From positions 44,107 to 108,106 of the forward strand of contig CAZJLP010000012.1 of assembly GCA_964546955.1 (NCBI GenBank): a stretch of 64,000 nt of DNA, read 5' to 3'. Made by a program: the position numbers and the translations under genes. A model generated the notes under the pieces. The model made no database searches, was not told the DNA's origin, and was given only the letters and a program-made list of their open reading frames with translations. The DNA is from CAZJLP01 sp964546955. Lineage in GTDB: Bacteria; Verrucomicrobiota; Verrucomicrobiia; Opitutales; Opitutaceae. Shown piece after piece: positions 8,924 to 17,946 of this stretch (positions are counted from its first letter, which is position 1; every line of letters starts with the position of its first letter).

Positions 8924-10747
8924 ATGATTCCTTCGATTCGTTCCGAAATGCGCGGTGCTGCTCGACTGTGTCGCGAGCTTTGCCTCGCGAGCGGGTTGGC
9001 CGCCGCCTGGGCTCCCTGTTTTGCCGCTCCGTTGCCGCCCGATGCAAACGTTCGCGGTTGGACGATCCTGTCCGACAGCGAGACGGACGCGAAAGTGACG
9101 ATCGAAGCGGCGAAGGCTTACGAGATCAATCACATCGAACTCTCGCATGAAATTGTGCACGACCTGCGCGAGGTGAAGGACGACAAGAAGCGCGACTTGG
9201 TGAATCGGCTGACCGAGGCGTCGCATTCGGCCGGGGTCGCGGAAGTCGTGGTGTGGGACCACGCGCTTTACCGGCTGGACTACTACCCAGCGGAGTATCG
9301 GACCGGGCCGAATGGCACGATCGACCTGGATAACCCCAAGTTTTGGGATTGGTTGAAAGCCGATTATCGCGCGATGCTCGATCGCGTCCCGAAAATCGAC
9401 GGGATCGTGCTGACGTTCATCGAAACGGGAGCGAGGGCTGAACGTCAGACCTCGGCGAAATTGAAGACGGACGAAGAAAAGCTGGCGGCGGTGGTCAATG
9501 CGGTCGCCGAGATCGTCATCGGCGAGCGAAAGCTGAATCTCTATGCGCGCACCTTTTCGTACACCCACGCGGAGTACGACCGGATCGTGAAGGCCGTGAA
9601 TTTGTTCCATCCCGGAGTGCGTCTGCTGATGAAAGAAACGCCTCACGACTTCTTTCTTACTCACCCGAACGACAAATACGCCGGCGTTTTTGCGCGACCC
9701 ACATTGATGGAATTCGATGCGGCGGGCGAGTTCAACGGGCAGGGAATTGTCGCGATCACCTGGCCGGAATACATGCTGCGGCGCTGGCGGGATTTTTCGA
9801 GGCGTCCGCATGTGGTGGGTTATACCGCGCGTTCCGACCGGTATGGCGACACGCGACTGGTCGGCCGACCCGGCGAAATCAATCTCTACGCCCTCAAACG
9901 GGGAGCCGAGGACCCGCAAATCACCGCCGAAGAAATCTATGACGAGTTTATCGATCGCCGGTACGGCGCGAAGGCGGTGCCTGGCGTGAAGGCCGCGTTT
10001 CGCAATGCCTTCGATATCGTGACTTCGTCCATGTATACTCTTGGGACGAATGTCGCTAACCACTCCGCCCTTGGCTATGACCCGTATGCGTCGAGCTATG
10101 TTTTGCACGTGTCGGGCAAATGGTTCGACCCGCCGGTCGGCTTCGTACGACATGGCATCGATCGGGAGTTCCACTATTGGCGCGACATCGTGAATCGAAT
10201 TGCGCCCGCCTTTGTGAAAACACCGGGAAGCCGCCAATGGGAAGAAGTGCCGTGGGTCACCAAGGCAGGCTGGATCACGGCGGGGGAGGCCATGGACGAG
10301 GAATACTTGCGGTATATCCTGACGGAAAAGGAACATGGAGTGGCGCTGGCGCAGCAGTCCGCCGCCCATATCGAGAAAGCGAAGGAGCATTTGAAACCCG
10401 CGGACTACGACGCGCTCCGACACCACTTTCAGCACACTCTGCTCATGACGCGCATCCACCGCGCGGTCGCATCCGCCTACTACGGTTTTCGTGTATGGGC
10501 GCGAGGGGAGGGGCATCGCTCGCCGTTTGTGACCGAGACGACACGCAAAGGTTTGGCGGAAATCCGCGAGGTCGCGGCGTTGATTCGAGGCTATCCGGTG
10601 AAACCGCCGGTCGGACAATGGAATTGGAACAGAGACGCGGACCTGGCGGAAAGGTATTTTCAGTGGATTGTCGTCGAAGGATGGCCTAAAGAAAGCCGCA
10701 ACGTCGCGAATCCCCAAGGCGGCATGAAGTTCCCCTTTTCCCCGTGA
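8924..10747 (+). CDS. Secreted protein of unassigned family, possibly glycoside hydrolase-like (paralogue of 12614-14335)
   Basis: A 607-residue protein with a signal peptide (cleavage near CFAAPLPP). I do not recognise a named family with certainty. It looks like a TIM-barrel enzyme: short hydrophobic strands end in acidic residues, such as GIVLTFIETG and PTLMEFDAAGEFN. The stretch EINLYALKRGAEDP followed by TAEEIYDEF resembles the helical part of GH67 alpha-glucuronidases. The same landmarks occur in the protein at 12614-14335: LTF-x-E, K(E/D)T-x-H-(D/E)-F, E(I/V)NLYA. It sits in a carbohydrate-use cluster with a Gfo/Idh/MocA oxidoreductase. A hydrolase role is inference from fold-like features and neighbours. 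Confidence 0.7.
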   Translation: MIPSIRSEMRGAARLCRELCLASGLAAAWAPCFAAPLPPDANVRGWTILSDSETDAKVTIEAAKAYEINHIELSHEIVHDLREVKDDKKRDLVNRLTEASHSAGVAEVVVWDHALYRLDYYPAEYRTGPNGTIDLDNPKFWDWLKADYRAMLDRVPKIDGIVLTFIETGARAERQTSAKLKTDEEKLAAVVNAVAEIVIGERKLNLYARTFSYTHAEYDRIVKAVNLFHPGVRLLMKETPHDFFLTHPNDKYAGVFARPTLMEFDAAGEFNGQGIVAITWPEYMLRRWRDFSRRPHVVGYTARSDRYGDTRLVGRPGEINLYALKRGAEDPQITAEEIYDEFIDRRYGAKAVPGVKAAFRNAFDIVTSSMYTLGTNVANHSALGYDPYASSYVLHVSGKWFDPPVGFVRHGIDREFHYWRDIVNRIAPAFVKTPGSRQWEEVPWVTKAGWITAGEAMDEEYLRYILTEKEHGVALAQQSAAHIEKAKEHLKPADYDALRHHFQHTLLMTRIHRAVASAYYGFRVWARGEGHRSPFVTETTRKGLAEIREVAALIRGYPVKPPVGQWNWNRDADLAERYFQWIVVEGWPKESRNVANPQGGMKFPFSP

Positions 10748-10770
10748 AACGAATTATCGATTGCCAACTC

Positions 10771-10800
10771 AAAGGTGGAGCGCGATCTCCGAGCGCGCTG
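10771..10800. repeat. REP-like palindrome, GGTGGAGC family
   Basis: An imperfect hairpin starting GGTGGAGCGCG, with the arm returning as GAGCGCGC. The same lead-in GGTGGAGC occurs at 30121, 32536, 38927 and 49612. Confidence 0.6.
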
Positions 10801-10917
10801 TGCGGCATCACCGCGGGATCGAACCCCTGAGAGAAAGATTAAGATAAAGAATAAAGAGAAAGATTTCTGATCGGAGCGCGCACGCGCCTCGTGACTCACC
10901 CTTTACCCTCAACCTAT

Positions 10918-12414
10918 ATGGCTAATACAAATCCCCCGATTGTTCCCCCCTCACCGTCTGTCGAGTTCGACCGACGGACGTTTGTCAAAACCGTGTCGAT
11001 GGCCGGGCTGGGCCTCGCCGCGCTCGGTACTTCGTCGATTGTTTCCGCGGCAGAACCGGCGCGAAAAAAACGCTATGCGATCGTCGGCGTGGGCGCGCGG
11101 CACGGCATGTTCAAGAATGCCATCGAGAAGGACTACAAGGAGCACGCTGAGCTGGTAGCAATCTGCGACAAGAACCCGGGTCGGCTGGAACTCGCCCGTT
11201 CGAAATCCGAGCAAAACGGCGCGAAACCGCCCGCCGCGTATCGTGAAACCGAATTCGACAAGATGATCGCGGAAACGAAGCCCGACATTATCATCGTGAC
11301 GACCCCAGATGCCCAGCACCACGAGTACGTCATCCGGGCCATGGAGAAGGGTTGCGACACGATCACGGAAAAGCCGATGACGACCACGGCCGAGACCTGC
11401 CAGCGGTTGATCGATGCGAAGAAGCGCACCGGGAAAAATCTCCGCGTCACCTTCAACTATCGCTATTCGCCGCCGCGCAGCCAGGTGAAAGACATCCTGA
11501 TGAGCGGCGAGATCGGCGACGTCCTGTCGGTCGATTTTCAGTGGCTGCTGAATACCACGCATGGCGCGGACTATTTTCGCCGCTGGCACAGCCAGAAGAA
11601 AATGTCGGGCGGCCTCATGATTCACAAGGCGACCCACCACTTCGACCTGGTGAACTGGTGGCTCAGCGCCCTGCCGGTGTCGGTCGTCGCCACGGGCAAG
11701 CGCGAGTTCTACACTCCGGCTACGGCCAAACGCATGGGCCTCGATAGCCACCATGAGCGCTGCCACACCTGCCCGGAGAAGCAGAAGTGCACGTTCTATC
11801 TCGATCTGGCCGCGAACCCCAATATCAAGGCGCTGTACCTCGACAATGAAAAGCACGACGGTTATTTCCGCGATCAGTGCGTGTGGCGGCCCGAAATCGA
11901 CATTGAAGACACGATGAACGTCATCGTGGGCTACGACACCGGAGCCACGCTCAGCTACTCGCTGAATGCCTTCAATTCCTGGGAAGGCTACAATATCGCC
12001 TTCAACGGCACGAAAGGCCGACTCGAGCACACCATCGTCGAACAGATCTATATTAGTGGAACGGGGGCGGATCAGGCGGCCAGCGATCGGGTGTCCACGC
12101 GCGTGATTCCGCTCCGCGGCGGTGTTCGACAAGTCGAACCCTGGAGCGGCACGGGCGGCCACGGTGGCGGCGACAAGGTCATGCTCGACGATATCTTCCT
12201 GCCGAATCCGCAACAGGACAAATATCTGCGGAATGCCGACGAACGTTCCGGAGCTTACTCCATTCTGATCGGCGTGGCCGCGAACAAATGCTTCCAAACG
12301 GGACAGCCGGTCAAGATTGGCGATCTGGTCAAGGGGCTGAATCGGCCCGACTACGCGCCCATGCCGGACAAGACCCTAAAAATTCCGATGCCGAAGAGGC
12401 CGGAAAAAGCGTAG
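10918..12414 (+). CDS. Tat-exported Gfo/Idh/MocA family oxidoreductase
   Basis: A 498-residue NAD(P)-dependent oxidoreductase. ATG 10918 is chosen over GTG 10891 because it puts a twin-arginine signal at the N-terminus (FDRRTFVKTVSMAGLGLAAL, Arg19-Arg20). The Rossmann domain begins YAIVGVGARHG, and the family EKP motif is present (ITEKPMTTTAE). The second domain has a HHF motif (THHFDLVNWW) and a Cys/His-rich insert (HHERCHTCPEKQKC). Family members act on sugars, inositols or glycosides. Export to the periplasm and position between two related secreted proteins suggest they act on the same glycan or glycoside. Substrate is unknown. Confidence 0.92.
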   Translation: MANTNPPIVPPSPSVEFDRRTFVKTVSMAGLGLAALGTSSIVSAAEPARKKRYAIVGVGARHGMFKNAIEKDYKEHAELVAICDKNPGRLELARSKSEQNGAKPPAAYRETEFDKMIAETKPDIIIVTTPDAQHHEYVIRAMEKGCDTITEKPMTTTAETCQRLIDAKKRTGKNLRVTFNYRYSPPRSQVKDILMSGEIGDVLSVDFQWLLNTTHGADYFRRWHSQKKMSGGLMIHKATHHFDLVNWWLSALPVSVVATGKREFYTPATAKRMGLDSHHERCHTCPEKQKCTFYLDLAANPNIKALYLDNEKHDGYFRDQCVWRPEIDIEDTMNVIVGYDTGATLSYSLNAFNSWEGYNIAFNGTKGRLEHTIVEQIYISGTGADQAASDRVSTRVIPLRGGVRQVEPWSGTGGHGGGDKVMLDDIFLPNPQQDKYLRNADERSGAYSILIGVAANKCFQTGQPVKIGDLVKGLNRPDYAPMPDKTLKIPMPKRPEKA

Positions 12415-12501
12415 AAACGGCGAGTGCGTTTCGGATCAGGGTGAAGACTGCAGATGATTGGGCCCGACCCGGTTGGGTCGGCCTCCATCTTGTTTGAGGT
12501 C

Positions 12502-12578
12502 AGGGCGAGGCTTCCGGACTCGCCGATTCAGTAAATATCAAGGTTGCTCAAGCACGGCGAGTCCGGAGGCCTCGCCCT
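12502..12578. repeat. Long perfect-type hairpin between cluster genes
   Basis: The arms are 24 bp (12502-12525 and 12555-12578), differ at one position, and enclose 29 nt. Each arm contains CCGGACTCGCCG or its complement. There is no T run, so it is more likely a REP-like element than a terminator. Confidence 0.75.
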
Positions 12579-12613
12579 ACCATCGATGTTAGGTTCGCAT
12601 AACTGCTCACGTC

Positions 12614-14335
12614 ATGAAAACGTTTTTCGCTTTTCTCTGTTGTTTATCGCTCGCCGCCACCGCGACGGCACAGGCTCCCCAGGCAGCTAAGTCGCCGTTT
12701 TTGCTCAATGGTTGGCAGTTTCATGAATACAATATGCCGAAGTTGGAAGAGGCGGTGCGAAAGGCGCCCGAGTACGGGGTTAATTTCTTTATCTTCTCGC
12801 ACAGCTTCTTTTGGTCGCCGGAAGGTTTTCTGGCGTCTTCGGACGACCTCGATCCCAAAAATCCTCCTGCTTACTTGAAGGATTTGAGGTTGGGGGACGA
12901 GTTCGAGCTTCACCCCGGCTGGCATTCGGACATGCGCAAGATCGGCGACATGGCGACGGAGCGGGGCATTCCGTACTATATCTGGCTGCATGAGTTCAAT
13001 GATATGCCGAAGCGTTTTCTGAAGGACGGAGTGTTGAACATGGACGATCCCGGGCTTTTTCCTTTTCTCGAGGATCGGTACAACCGGCTCCTGAAAGTGA
13101 TGCCGGGCACCGCGGGGTTCGTGCTGACGTTTCACGAGAGCGACTACCGGGTGTTTCGCAACACGCAGGTGTCGAGTGCGGCGGATGTCCCGGAGCGAAT
13201 CTACCGCGTATCCAAATTTTTCTACGATTTCCTCAAGAAGCACAATAAGCAGCTCATCGTGCGAAATTTTTTCTACGAGCCGTTGGAGATGGAGTACTTC
13301 AAGAAGGCGCTCGACCGCTTGCCGGACGACATCATCTCGATGTGCAAGGACACGACGCATGAGTTTCACCCGTTCTACCCATGGGACCCCCAGCATGGTC
13401 AGTCCGGAAAGAAGCGGCAGATCATCGAAATCGACATCGGCACGGAGAAGGCATGGTCCAACAACGGCGCGTATGCGCAGACGGACTACATTCGACGCGT
13501 GGCGTTGCGGGCGCGGGAGAAGGGTCTGACCGGTTTGGTTTGCCGGGCGCGCCTGATTGGCGACAAGCCCTTCCAGGACTCGCACGAAGTGAATCTTTAT
13601 GCGTTTCAGCGGTTTCTGGCCAATCCCGATCTGACGGTGGATCAGGTGTTGCGGGAGTGGGCGGCCAAACGGTTTCCGGCCAAAGCGGCGCCGTTCGTCG
13701 CATCAGCCATGAAACGATCGGAATTCATCAACCACCATGGGCGCTGGCATCTCGAGAACTGGCTGACGAAAGGGATTGGTTCGGAGTGGGGCGATTATCC
13801 CTATTACTACGGCCATGTGCTGGAGCGGGCTCGGTCGAAGTGGACCAATGACCCGGCCGATCGGGCTCTCGAGGAAAAGCTTTATCATCCCGACGAGGAA
13901 ACCTATCGGAAGCTGGTCGCGGAGAAGGACGAAGTGGTCTCACAGGTGCGGGCCTCGCAGGCGGATTTGCGCCAGGCCGCGCGTCACGCCACGGCGGAAC
14001 AACTCGCGCCCTTGGTCGAGGATTTTCGCTTCCTCCAGGATGCTGCGCTGCTGCAGCGCGAGTGGATCCGAGCGTATTTCTCGATGAGGCGCTACATGGA
14101 TCGCCCTCAGGACGAGTATCGTCAGACGATGGAAGACGCGCTCAGGAAGTTGGAGCAGTACGAGAAAACCCCTGGCGTTTCTTACGGCCTGAATGTCAGC
14201 AGCGGCCGCCGATACAACATCGACGCGTTTGTGCTGGAGATGCGCTGGCGAGTGGCCAATCGGGCCCGCGCCCTGGCGGAGGACGCGCGAATACTCGAAG
14301 AAGTCAGGCGCAGGATCGATGTGACGAAGAATTGA
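12614..14335 (+). CDS. Secreted protein of unassigned family, possibly glycoside hydrolase-like (paralogue of 8924-10747)
   Basis: A 573-residue protein with a clear signal peptide (MKTFFAFLCCLSLAATATAQ). It shares ordered landmarks with the protein at 8924-10747: GFVLTFHESD, CKDTTHEFHPF, IIEIDIGTEKAWSNNG, and HEVNLYAFQRFLANPDLT. The C-terminal 170 residues look alpha-helical and charged (QASLADLRQ-like helices, many Arg/Glu). The Glu in LTFHE and the Glu in EIDIG sit at strand ends, as catalytic acids do in TIM-barrel glycosidases. This is inference, not identification. Together with the oxidoreductase upstream it forms a probable three-gene unit. Confidence 0.7.
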   Translation: MKTFFAFLCCLSLAATATAQAPQAAKSPFLLNGWQFHEYNMPKLEEAVRKAPEYGVNFFIFSHSFFWSPEGFLASSDDLDPKNPPAYLKDLRLGDEFELHPGWHSDMRKIGDMATERGIPYYIWLHEFNDMPKRFLKDGVLNMDDPGLFPFLEDRYNRLLKVMPGTAGFVLTFHESDYRVFRNTQVSSAADVPERIYRVSKFFYDFLKKHNKQLIVRNFFYEPLEMEYFKKALDRLPDDIISMCKDTTHEFHPFYPWDPQHGQSGKKRQIIEIDIGTEKAWSNNGAYAQTDYIRRVALRAREKGLTGLVCRARLIGDKPFQDSHEVNLYAFQRFLANPDLTVDQVLREWAAKRFPAKAAPFVASAMKRSEFINHHGRWHLENWLTKGIGSEWGDYPYYYGHVLERARSKWTNDPADRALEEKLYHPDEETYRKLVAEKDEVVSQVRASQADLRQAARHATAEQLAPLVEDFRFLQDAALLQREWIRAYFSMRRYMDRPQDEYRQTMEDALRKLEQYEKTPGVSYGLNVSSGRRYNIDAFVLEMRWRVANRARALAEDARILEEVRRRIDVTKN

Positions 14336-14350
14336 TCCCGAGCGGTAGTA

Positions 14351-14627
14351 GCGAGTAGTGAGTAGCGCACGCGTAGGATTGAGGAAATCGTTCTCGTTCT
14401 ACTCCTACTCGTTCTCCGTCCCGCGTCGTGTGATCGGTCACAACTCGAATGCGCGCCACGTGTGTTGTTGCTACGAACGATACCTTGCTTGCGAATGGTA
14501 TCGACCGAACTCTGCGCAACCTTGGGGACGAGAAGGAGCAGGAGTAAGAGAACGAGAACGATTATGAGTCGCGCGCCCTGCCGCTTCCGTATGCTCGCTA
14601 CTCGCTACCCACTACTCGCTACTCGCT
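14351..14627. repeat. Nested long inverted repeat, copy A of a four-copy intergenic family
   Basis: The inner arms at 14387-14416 and 14527-14562 are near reverse complements, built on the core GGAGTAAGAGAACGAGAACG. Outer arms at 14351-14367 (GCGAGTAGTGAGTAGCG) and 14594-14627 are also inverted. The loop is about 110 nt. The whole gap between the flanking genes is occupied by this element. Confidence 0.85.
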
Positions 14628-14636
14628 CGTACTGCC

Positions 14637-16187
14637 TTACGCTGTCAGTGGGCGGCCGAACGGGGCGGTCGTCGTCGACGTGGTCGACGCGACCGTGGCC
14701 GGGGCGGCGGCGGGGTTGGTGTCGCCGTTGCGTTCGTAATCCGAGGAAAGCGTGAAACGGAAGGTTGAACCGCGGCCGGGTTCGCTCTCCACCGAAATGG
14801 CGCCGCCCATCAGTTCGCACAGTCGCTTGGAGATGATGAGACCGAGGCCGGTGCCCCCGCGGCGGCGGGAGGCCGATGTATCGACCTGGCTGAACGGACG
14901 AAAGAGCTGGGTGATCTTGTCGGCCGGAATGCCGATGCCGGTGTCGGTCACGGCGAAGAAAAGCCTCAATTCGCGGCGGTTCGTCGACTCGATATTGGCG
15001 CCCCGTCCGCAGGAGAGGCTCACCGTGATGCCGCCGCGCTCCGTGAACTTGATGGCATTGCCGACCAGGTTGACGAGAATCTGACGGAGCCGGTTGGCGT
15101 CGCCGTTGACCATCTGCGGCACATCCGGGTCGATTTTCGCTTCGAGCGTGAGCCCGGCGGCGCGCGCCTTCGGCGTGAAGAAAGTGATGACCTCCTCGAC
15201 GCCGCGACGCAGCGGGAAGGGGGAGTGATCGATATCGATCTTGCCGGCCTCGATTTTCGACATGTCGAGGATGTCGCTGATCAAGGCTTCGAGCGTCAGC
15301 CCGCTGGTGCCGATCATATCGATAAAACTGCGTTGTTCGGCGGTGAGAGGGGTTTCGCGCAAGAGTTTGGTGAAACCGATGACCCCATTGATCGGGGTAC
15401 GGATTTCATGGCTCACGACCGCGAGGAATTCGCTCTTGGCTTTGTCCGCGGATTCGGCGGCCTCTTTGGCCTTGAGCAGCGCGGCTTCCGCTTCCTTGCG
15501 GACCGTGATGTCGTGTCCGACCGCTTGAAATTCCATTACGTTGCCTTCCGGATCCTTGATCGCGCGATGAGTCCAAAGATGCGTGATGCGATGACCCTCG
15601 GCGGAAAGAAGCTCGTGTTCGAAGGCTGAATTTTCCGGCAGCTTGCCTTGAAAATCGCGGGCCGGAAAGCCGAGCTCATGCAGCGTGAAACGCTGGCCGA
15701 TCAACTCTGGACGCTTTTTGCCGAAGAATCGCTGATAAGCGCCATTGACAAAGGTGAGTTTGCCGTCCGCTCGGTAGCGGCAGATCAAATCGACCTGGTC
15801 TTCCACGATCGCGCGATAGCTCGCTTCGACCTTTTGCAGGGACTGCGCCATGCGCTCGATCTGCCTCGCCAACCCGATGACTTCATCGTGACTGTCTTCC
15901 AAGCTGATTTCGGGAAGGGTCGCATCCGGGTCGATTTCAGGCGCGATCTTGACCTTCGTGCGCGCGGTCGTCCCGATTTCACGGACTTGGTTGATCAAGT
16001 TCCGGTCCCAAACGTACCCCGCTACGACGACCAGAATGCAGCCGATCAGCGACAAGCACAGCACGTAGTAAGACTGGCCTAATTTTTCCTGCACCGCTTC
16101 CTGCGTGATGATCGTTCCCAAGGCCGCCAACAGCGAGAACGTCAGTAAAAAGATCAGGATCGTTTTCCTGCGCATTGGGTTGGGCAT
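14637..16187 (-). CDS. Membrane-bound PAS-domain sensor histidine kinase
   Basis: A 516-residue kinase from ATG 16187 (a TTG at 16223 is less likely). Two membrane helices (about 8-29 and 40-58) are separated by a very short extracytoplasmic loop. They are followed by a PAS domain (about 125-235; DGKLTFVNGAYQRFFG, VGHDIT), HisKA with His260 (FLAVVSHEIRTP), and HATPase_c with N box (LVNLVGNAIKF), G1 (DTGIGIP), F box (LFRPFSQVD) and G2 (GGTGLGL). There is no receiver domain and no response regulator next door, so it is an orphan kinase here. It is divergent from the LysM gene. Confidence 0.93.
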   Translation of the reverse strand: MPNPMRRKTILIFLLTFSLLAALGTIITQEAVQEKLGQSYYVLCLSLIGCILVVVAGYVWDRNLINQVREIGTTARTKVKIAPEIDPDATLPEISLEDSHDEVIGLARQIERMAQSLQKVEASYRAIVEDQVDLICRYRADGKLTFVNGAYQRFFGKKRPELIGQRFTLHELGFPARDFQGKLPENSAFEHELLSAEGHRITHLWTHRAIKDPEGNVMEFQAVGHDITVRKEAEAALLKAKEAAESADKAKSEFLAVVSHEIRTPINGVIGFTKLLRETPLTAEQRSFIDMIGTSGLTLEALISDILDMSKIEAGKIDIDHSPFPLRRGVEEVITFFTPKARAAGLTLEAKIDPDVPQMVNGDANRLRQILVNLVGNAIKFTERGGITVSLSCGRGANIESTNRRELRLFFAVTDTGIGIPADKITQLFRPFSQVDTSASRRRGGTGLGLIISKRLCELMGGAISVESEPGRGSTFRFTLSSDYERNGDTNPAAAPATVASTTSTTTAPFGRPLTA

Positions 16188-16340
16188 AAGAAGCAACTGA
16201 TTTTTGCCATTGCGCCCTGGCAAAGTCCAAGGAAAAGGTGGCCGTTCTGGTTGTTAACGTTCTTTTTAGGAATTCAGTGGCTAACGCAAACGCGCGTATG
16301 TCGCTTGTTTTCGAGAAATTTTTTCCGCAAAGTCCGATTC

Positions 16341-16973
16341 ATGTTCAAAGCAGCGCTCTTGATTGGGGGTCTCTTCCTCGTCGCGGGGTCGGCAAGCTCC
16401 GTATCAGCCCAGGGTTACGGCTCTGATCTGGCAAATTTGCGGGAAGATGTGCGAGCCTTGGTAAAGACGGTCGGCGAGCTCAATCTTCGCCTCGAGCAGC
16501 TCGAGCGGGAAAATAGCGACCTCCGCGCGAAGAATCAGGGAGCCAGCCGCAGTTATGCCACGGTGGCGCAGTTGAACGAAGCGGTGGCGGACCTGAACAA
16601 GCTCATCAAGTCGTCCACGGCCGCCAACCAGAAGGAAATACTGCAGCAAGTCAGCGTCCAGATCGAGAAGCTGGTGAAACAAACCAACGCCAACATGGAT
16701 GCGCTGGCCCGGAGCATGGGGGCTACGAGGGGCGGCGGAGCGGGGGGCGGTGACAAGCCTGCCGGCTCGCCGGTGAGCGCTGCCGTCACGTTTAGCGACG
16801 ATTTTCCGACGACCGGGGTCGAGTACATCGTCGCGAAGAACGACACGCTGGCGGTGATCGCCAAAAAAACCGGCGCCAGGGAAAAAGACATTCGCAACGC
16901 GAACCGGATCGCAGATCCGTCGAAGTTGCAGGTTGGGCAGAAACTTTTTGTACCGCTCGCGGAGAAAAAATAA
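16341..16973 (+). CDS. Exported LysM protein with coiled coil
   Basis: A 210-residue protein from ATG 16341 (upstream in-frame starts lack a clean signal peptide). The signal peptide ends near SVSAQG. A coiled coil follows (about 25-125; LREDVRALVKTVGELNLRLE), then a Gly-rich linker and a C-terminal LysM domain (about 160-205; YIVAKNDTLAVIAKKTGARE). LysM binds peptidoglycan. The stop is 2 nt before the parB ATG, so the two are likely cotranscribed, linking a cell-wall-binding protein with chromosome partition. Confidence 0.88.
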   Translation: MFKAALLIGGLFLVAGSASSVSAQGYGSDLANLREDVRALVKTVGELNLRLEQLERENSDLRAKNQGASRSYATVAQLNEAVADLNKLIKSSTAANQKEILQQVSVQIEKLVKQTNANMDALARSMGATRGGGAGGGDKPAGSPVSAAVTFSDDFPTTGVEYIVAKNDTLAVIAKKTGAREKDIRNANRIADPSKLQVGQKLFVPLAEKK

Positions 16974-16975
16974 TC

Positions 16976-17944
16976 ATGGCTGCACCCAAATCTCGTCTCG
17001 GCCGAGGACTCGGCGGATTGATCTCGAACGCGACGCCGGCGGCGGTGAAGTCCGACGCGTCCGGCAAGTCTGGAGCCCCCTCCGGTTCGGCCTCAGGGAC
17101 CGTGCCCGCGGCGTCGAACCCTAGCGTGGCGGCCGCTCCGGGGTTTCAGGAAATCGCGGTGCACGCGGTCGAGCCAAGTCCGTACCAGGCGCGGCGCGAG
17201 ATCCCGCCCGAGCAGCTGAACGAGCTCGCCGAAAGCATCCGTTCGGAGGGATTGCTCCAGCCCATCGTGGTGCGCAAGCAGGGTGAAAAGTTTCAGTTGA
17301 TCGCCGGTGAACGCCGCTGGCGCGCGTTCCAGCTGCTGAAGATCAAAACGATTCCGGCGCGGGTGGTGGAGGCGAGCAATGCCTCGTCCGCCGCTCTTGG
17401 CTTGATCGAGAATTTACAGCGCGAAGGATTGAATCCGGTCGAAGAAGCGTATGGCTACGCGAGTTTGATCCGCGACTTCGATCTTACGCAGGAAGCGGCG
17501 GCGGAGCGGGTGGGCAAGGGCAGGGCGAGCGTGGCCAATGCGCTGCGGCTGCTTTCGCTGGACGGGGAACTGCAGGGTTATCTCGCGAAAGGCCTGTTGA
17601 GCGTCGGCCATGCAAAGGTGCTGCTCGGGGTCGAGGAAAGCGCGCAGCGCGCGGTCTTGGCCCGTCGGATCATCGAGGAGGGACTCAGTGTTCGCGCGAC
17701 GGAGAAACTGATTCAGGGCCACAAAGCGGGGGCCTCACCCGCGGCACCCATTGTGTCAGCGGGCGGCAGGTCGGTTCCTCCGTTGGAGTCGGCGGCGATT
17801 GCCAGTATTGAAAAGAAACTGACCTCCCATCTCGGCGCGCGCGTGGCGGTGCACCATTCGCCTAAACGCGGCAAAATCGTGATTGCCTATGCGGGCAATG
17901 AGGATTTGCAGCGCCTTCTGGAAAAACTGGGAGTGGAGGCCTAG
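16976..17944 (+). CDS. parB: ParB/Spo0J family chromosome partitioning protein
   Basis: A 322-residue ParB. The N-terminus has the usual basic lead (SRLGRGLGGLISN), an Ala/Pro/Ser linker, then the ParB nuclease-like domain with GERRWRAFQLLK and the ENLQREGLNPVEEA motif, a helix-turn-helix (LTQEAAAERVGKGRASVANA) and a C-terminal dimerisation domain. It binds parS and loads onto the chromosome with CTP in known homologues. A parA gene is not adjacent; the neighbours are the LysM gene (2 nt upstream) and a SulP transporter (2 nt downstream). Confidence 0.95.
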   Translation: MAAPKSRLGRGLGGLISNATPAAVKSDASGKSGAPSGSASGTVPAASNPSVAAAPGFQEIAVHAVEPSPYQARREIPPEQLNELAESIRSEGLLQPIVVRKQGEKFQLIAGERRWRAFQLLKIKTIPARVVEASNASSAALGLIENLQREGLNPVEEAYGYASLIRDFDLTQEAAAERVGKGRASVANALRLLSLDGELQGYLAKGLLSVGHAKVLLGVEESAQRAVLARRIIEEGLSVRATEKLIQGHKAGASPAAPIVSAGGRSVPPLESAAIASIEKKLTSHLGARVAVHHSPKRGKIVIAYAGNEDLQRLLEKLGVEA

Positions 17945-17946
17945 CT

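Noticed and set aside
8852..10717. 621-codon minus-strand frame opposite the secreted protein at 8924-10747
   Set aside because: The plus-strand frame has a signal peptide and a paralogue; this one has neither.
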